Notes under the pieces: model-generated
Seen by the model: only the letters and a program-made list of their open reading frames with translations
Database searches by the model: none
What the model was told of the DNA's origin: nothing
Position numbers and translations under genes: made by a program
Shown: piece after piece, positions 34,565-34,718 of the stretch
Numbering within the stretch: the first letter of the stretch is position 1
How the letters are laid out: every line of letters begins with the position of its first letter
Source of the DNA: DASPLX01 sp035627375
GTDB taxonomy: Bacteria; Pseudomonadota; Gammaproteobacteria; Burkholderiales; Burkholderiaceae_D
Direction: 5' to 3'
Assembly: GCA_035627375.1 (NCBI GenBank)
Contig: DASPLX010000029.1
Location: 1-34,718 of the forward strand
DNA length: 34,718 nt

Positions 34565-34718
34565 ATGACGCAGCATGCAAAAGAAAAGAAAGAACATGCC
34601 TTGGCGCTGATGAGCGCGCCGCAGAACAAGCGTGTGCCTGAGGTATCGAAGTTGACGGGAATCCCCGAAGCGACGCTGTACTTGTGGCGCAAGCAAGCGC
34701 GCAGTGCCGGCAGAGCGG
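34565..34718 (+). CDS. Transposase orfA N-terminus (HTH), cut by window end
   Basis: Fifty-one codons are visible: MTQHAKEKKEHALALMSA, then PQNKRVPEVSKLTGIPEATL, then YLWRKQARSAGRA. This is the helix-turn-helix N-terminus of an IS3-like orfA protein (PEVSKLTGI-PEATLYLWRKQAR). The remainder and any orfB lie to the right of the window. The ATG at 34565 has AGGGA 4 bases upstream; ATG 34553 is an in-frame alternative. A TATAAA box at 34536-34541 sits inside a GGAGTT-CTATA-AACTCC hairpin (34529-34545). Base composition is richer in A+T than the neighbouring genes, supporting acquired DNA. The exact IS family cannot be fixed from this fragment. Confidence 0.75.
   Translation, partial: MTQHAKEKKEHALALMSAPQNKRVPEVSKLTGIPEATLYLWRKQARSAGRA

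Noticed and set aside
34301..34641. Open frame MALRLFDARSNN... running through the tandem repeats
   Set aside because: It reads across repeated hairpins and the start of orfA in another frame; no domain, so judged spurious.

Overview
The window is GC-rich (roughly two thirds G+C by eye) chromosomal DNA. Gene content and order point to a betaproteobacterium of the Burkholderiales, most likely an Oxalobacteraceae/Massilia-like organism. This rests on protein features such as the llpE-type efflux operon, HDOD plus metallo-beta-lactamase pair, Prc, TonB-dependent receptor and PilZ/GGDEF-EAL proteins; no 16S or database search was possible.

Layout. (1) 1-5296: an RND efflux locus of CeoAB/BpeEF/MexEF type. 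A LysR regulator (plus strand) diverges from a small secreted or membrane peptide, an LlpE-like alpha/beta-hydrolase-fold protein, an RND adaptor lipoprotein and an RND permease that runs off the left edge. (2) 5313-10820: mostly single genes. These are a DUF2817/M14-like peptidase-family protein, a DUF1624 membrane protein, an HDOD protein translationally coupled to a metallo-beta-lactamase-fold hydrolase, a periplasmic solute-binding-like protein and a PilZ protein. (3) 11075-14822: tail-specific protease Prc and a convergent amidohydrolase lipoprotein. (4) 15002-22382: a six-gene operon comprising an HlyD-type adaptor, a MacB-type ATPase, two FtsX/MacB-type permeases, a sigma-54-dependent response regulator and its histidine kinase. 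It is preceded by a well-formed sigma-54 promoter and two identical palindromes that look like the enhancer sites of the operon's own regulator. (5) 22383-22920: two large palindromic repeats sharing a nearly identical core in opposite orientation. (6) 22936-29110: glutathione S-transferase, thymidine kinase, a PAS-PAS-GGDEF-EAL protein, a secreted family I.5-like lipase and a VOC protein. (7) 29244-33727: a TonB-dependent receptor divergent from a polysaccharide pyruvyl transferase-family protein, followed by a HAD hydrolase. (8) 33717-34718: a SymE-like toxin gene with a repeat-containing leader, then tandem and inverted repeats leading into the start of a transposase orfA cut by the right edge.

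How the genes work together. Two independent export systems (RND, and ABC with adaptor) each carry their own regulator at the locus: LysR for the first, a sigma-54 two-component pair for the second. Cyclic-di-GMP and HDOD signalling proteins (PilZ, GGDEF-EAL, HDOD) are scattered rather than clustered. The right end looks like an accessory segment, with a toxin-like gene, repeats and an insertion sequence start. I see no tRNA, rRNA, CRISPR array or prophage.
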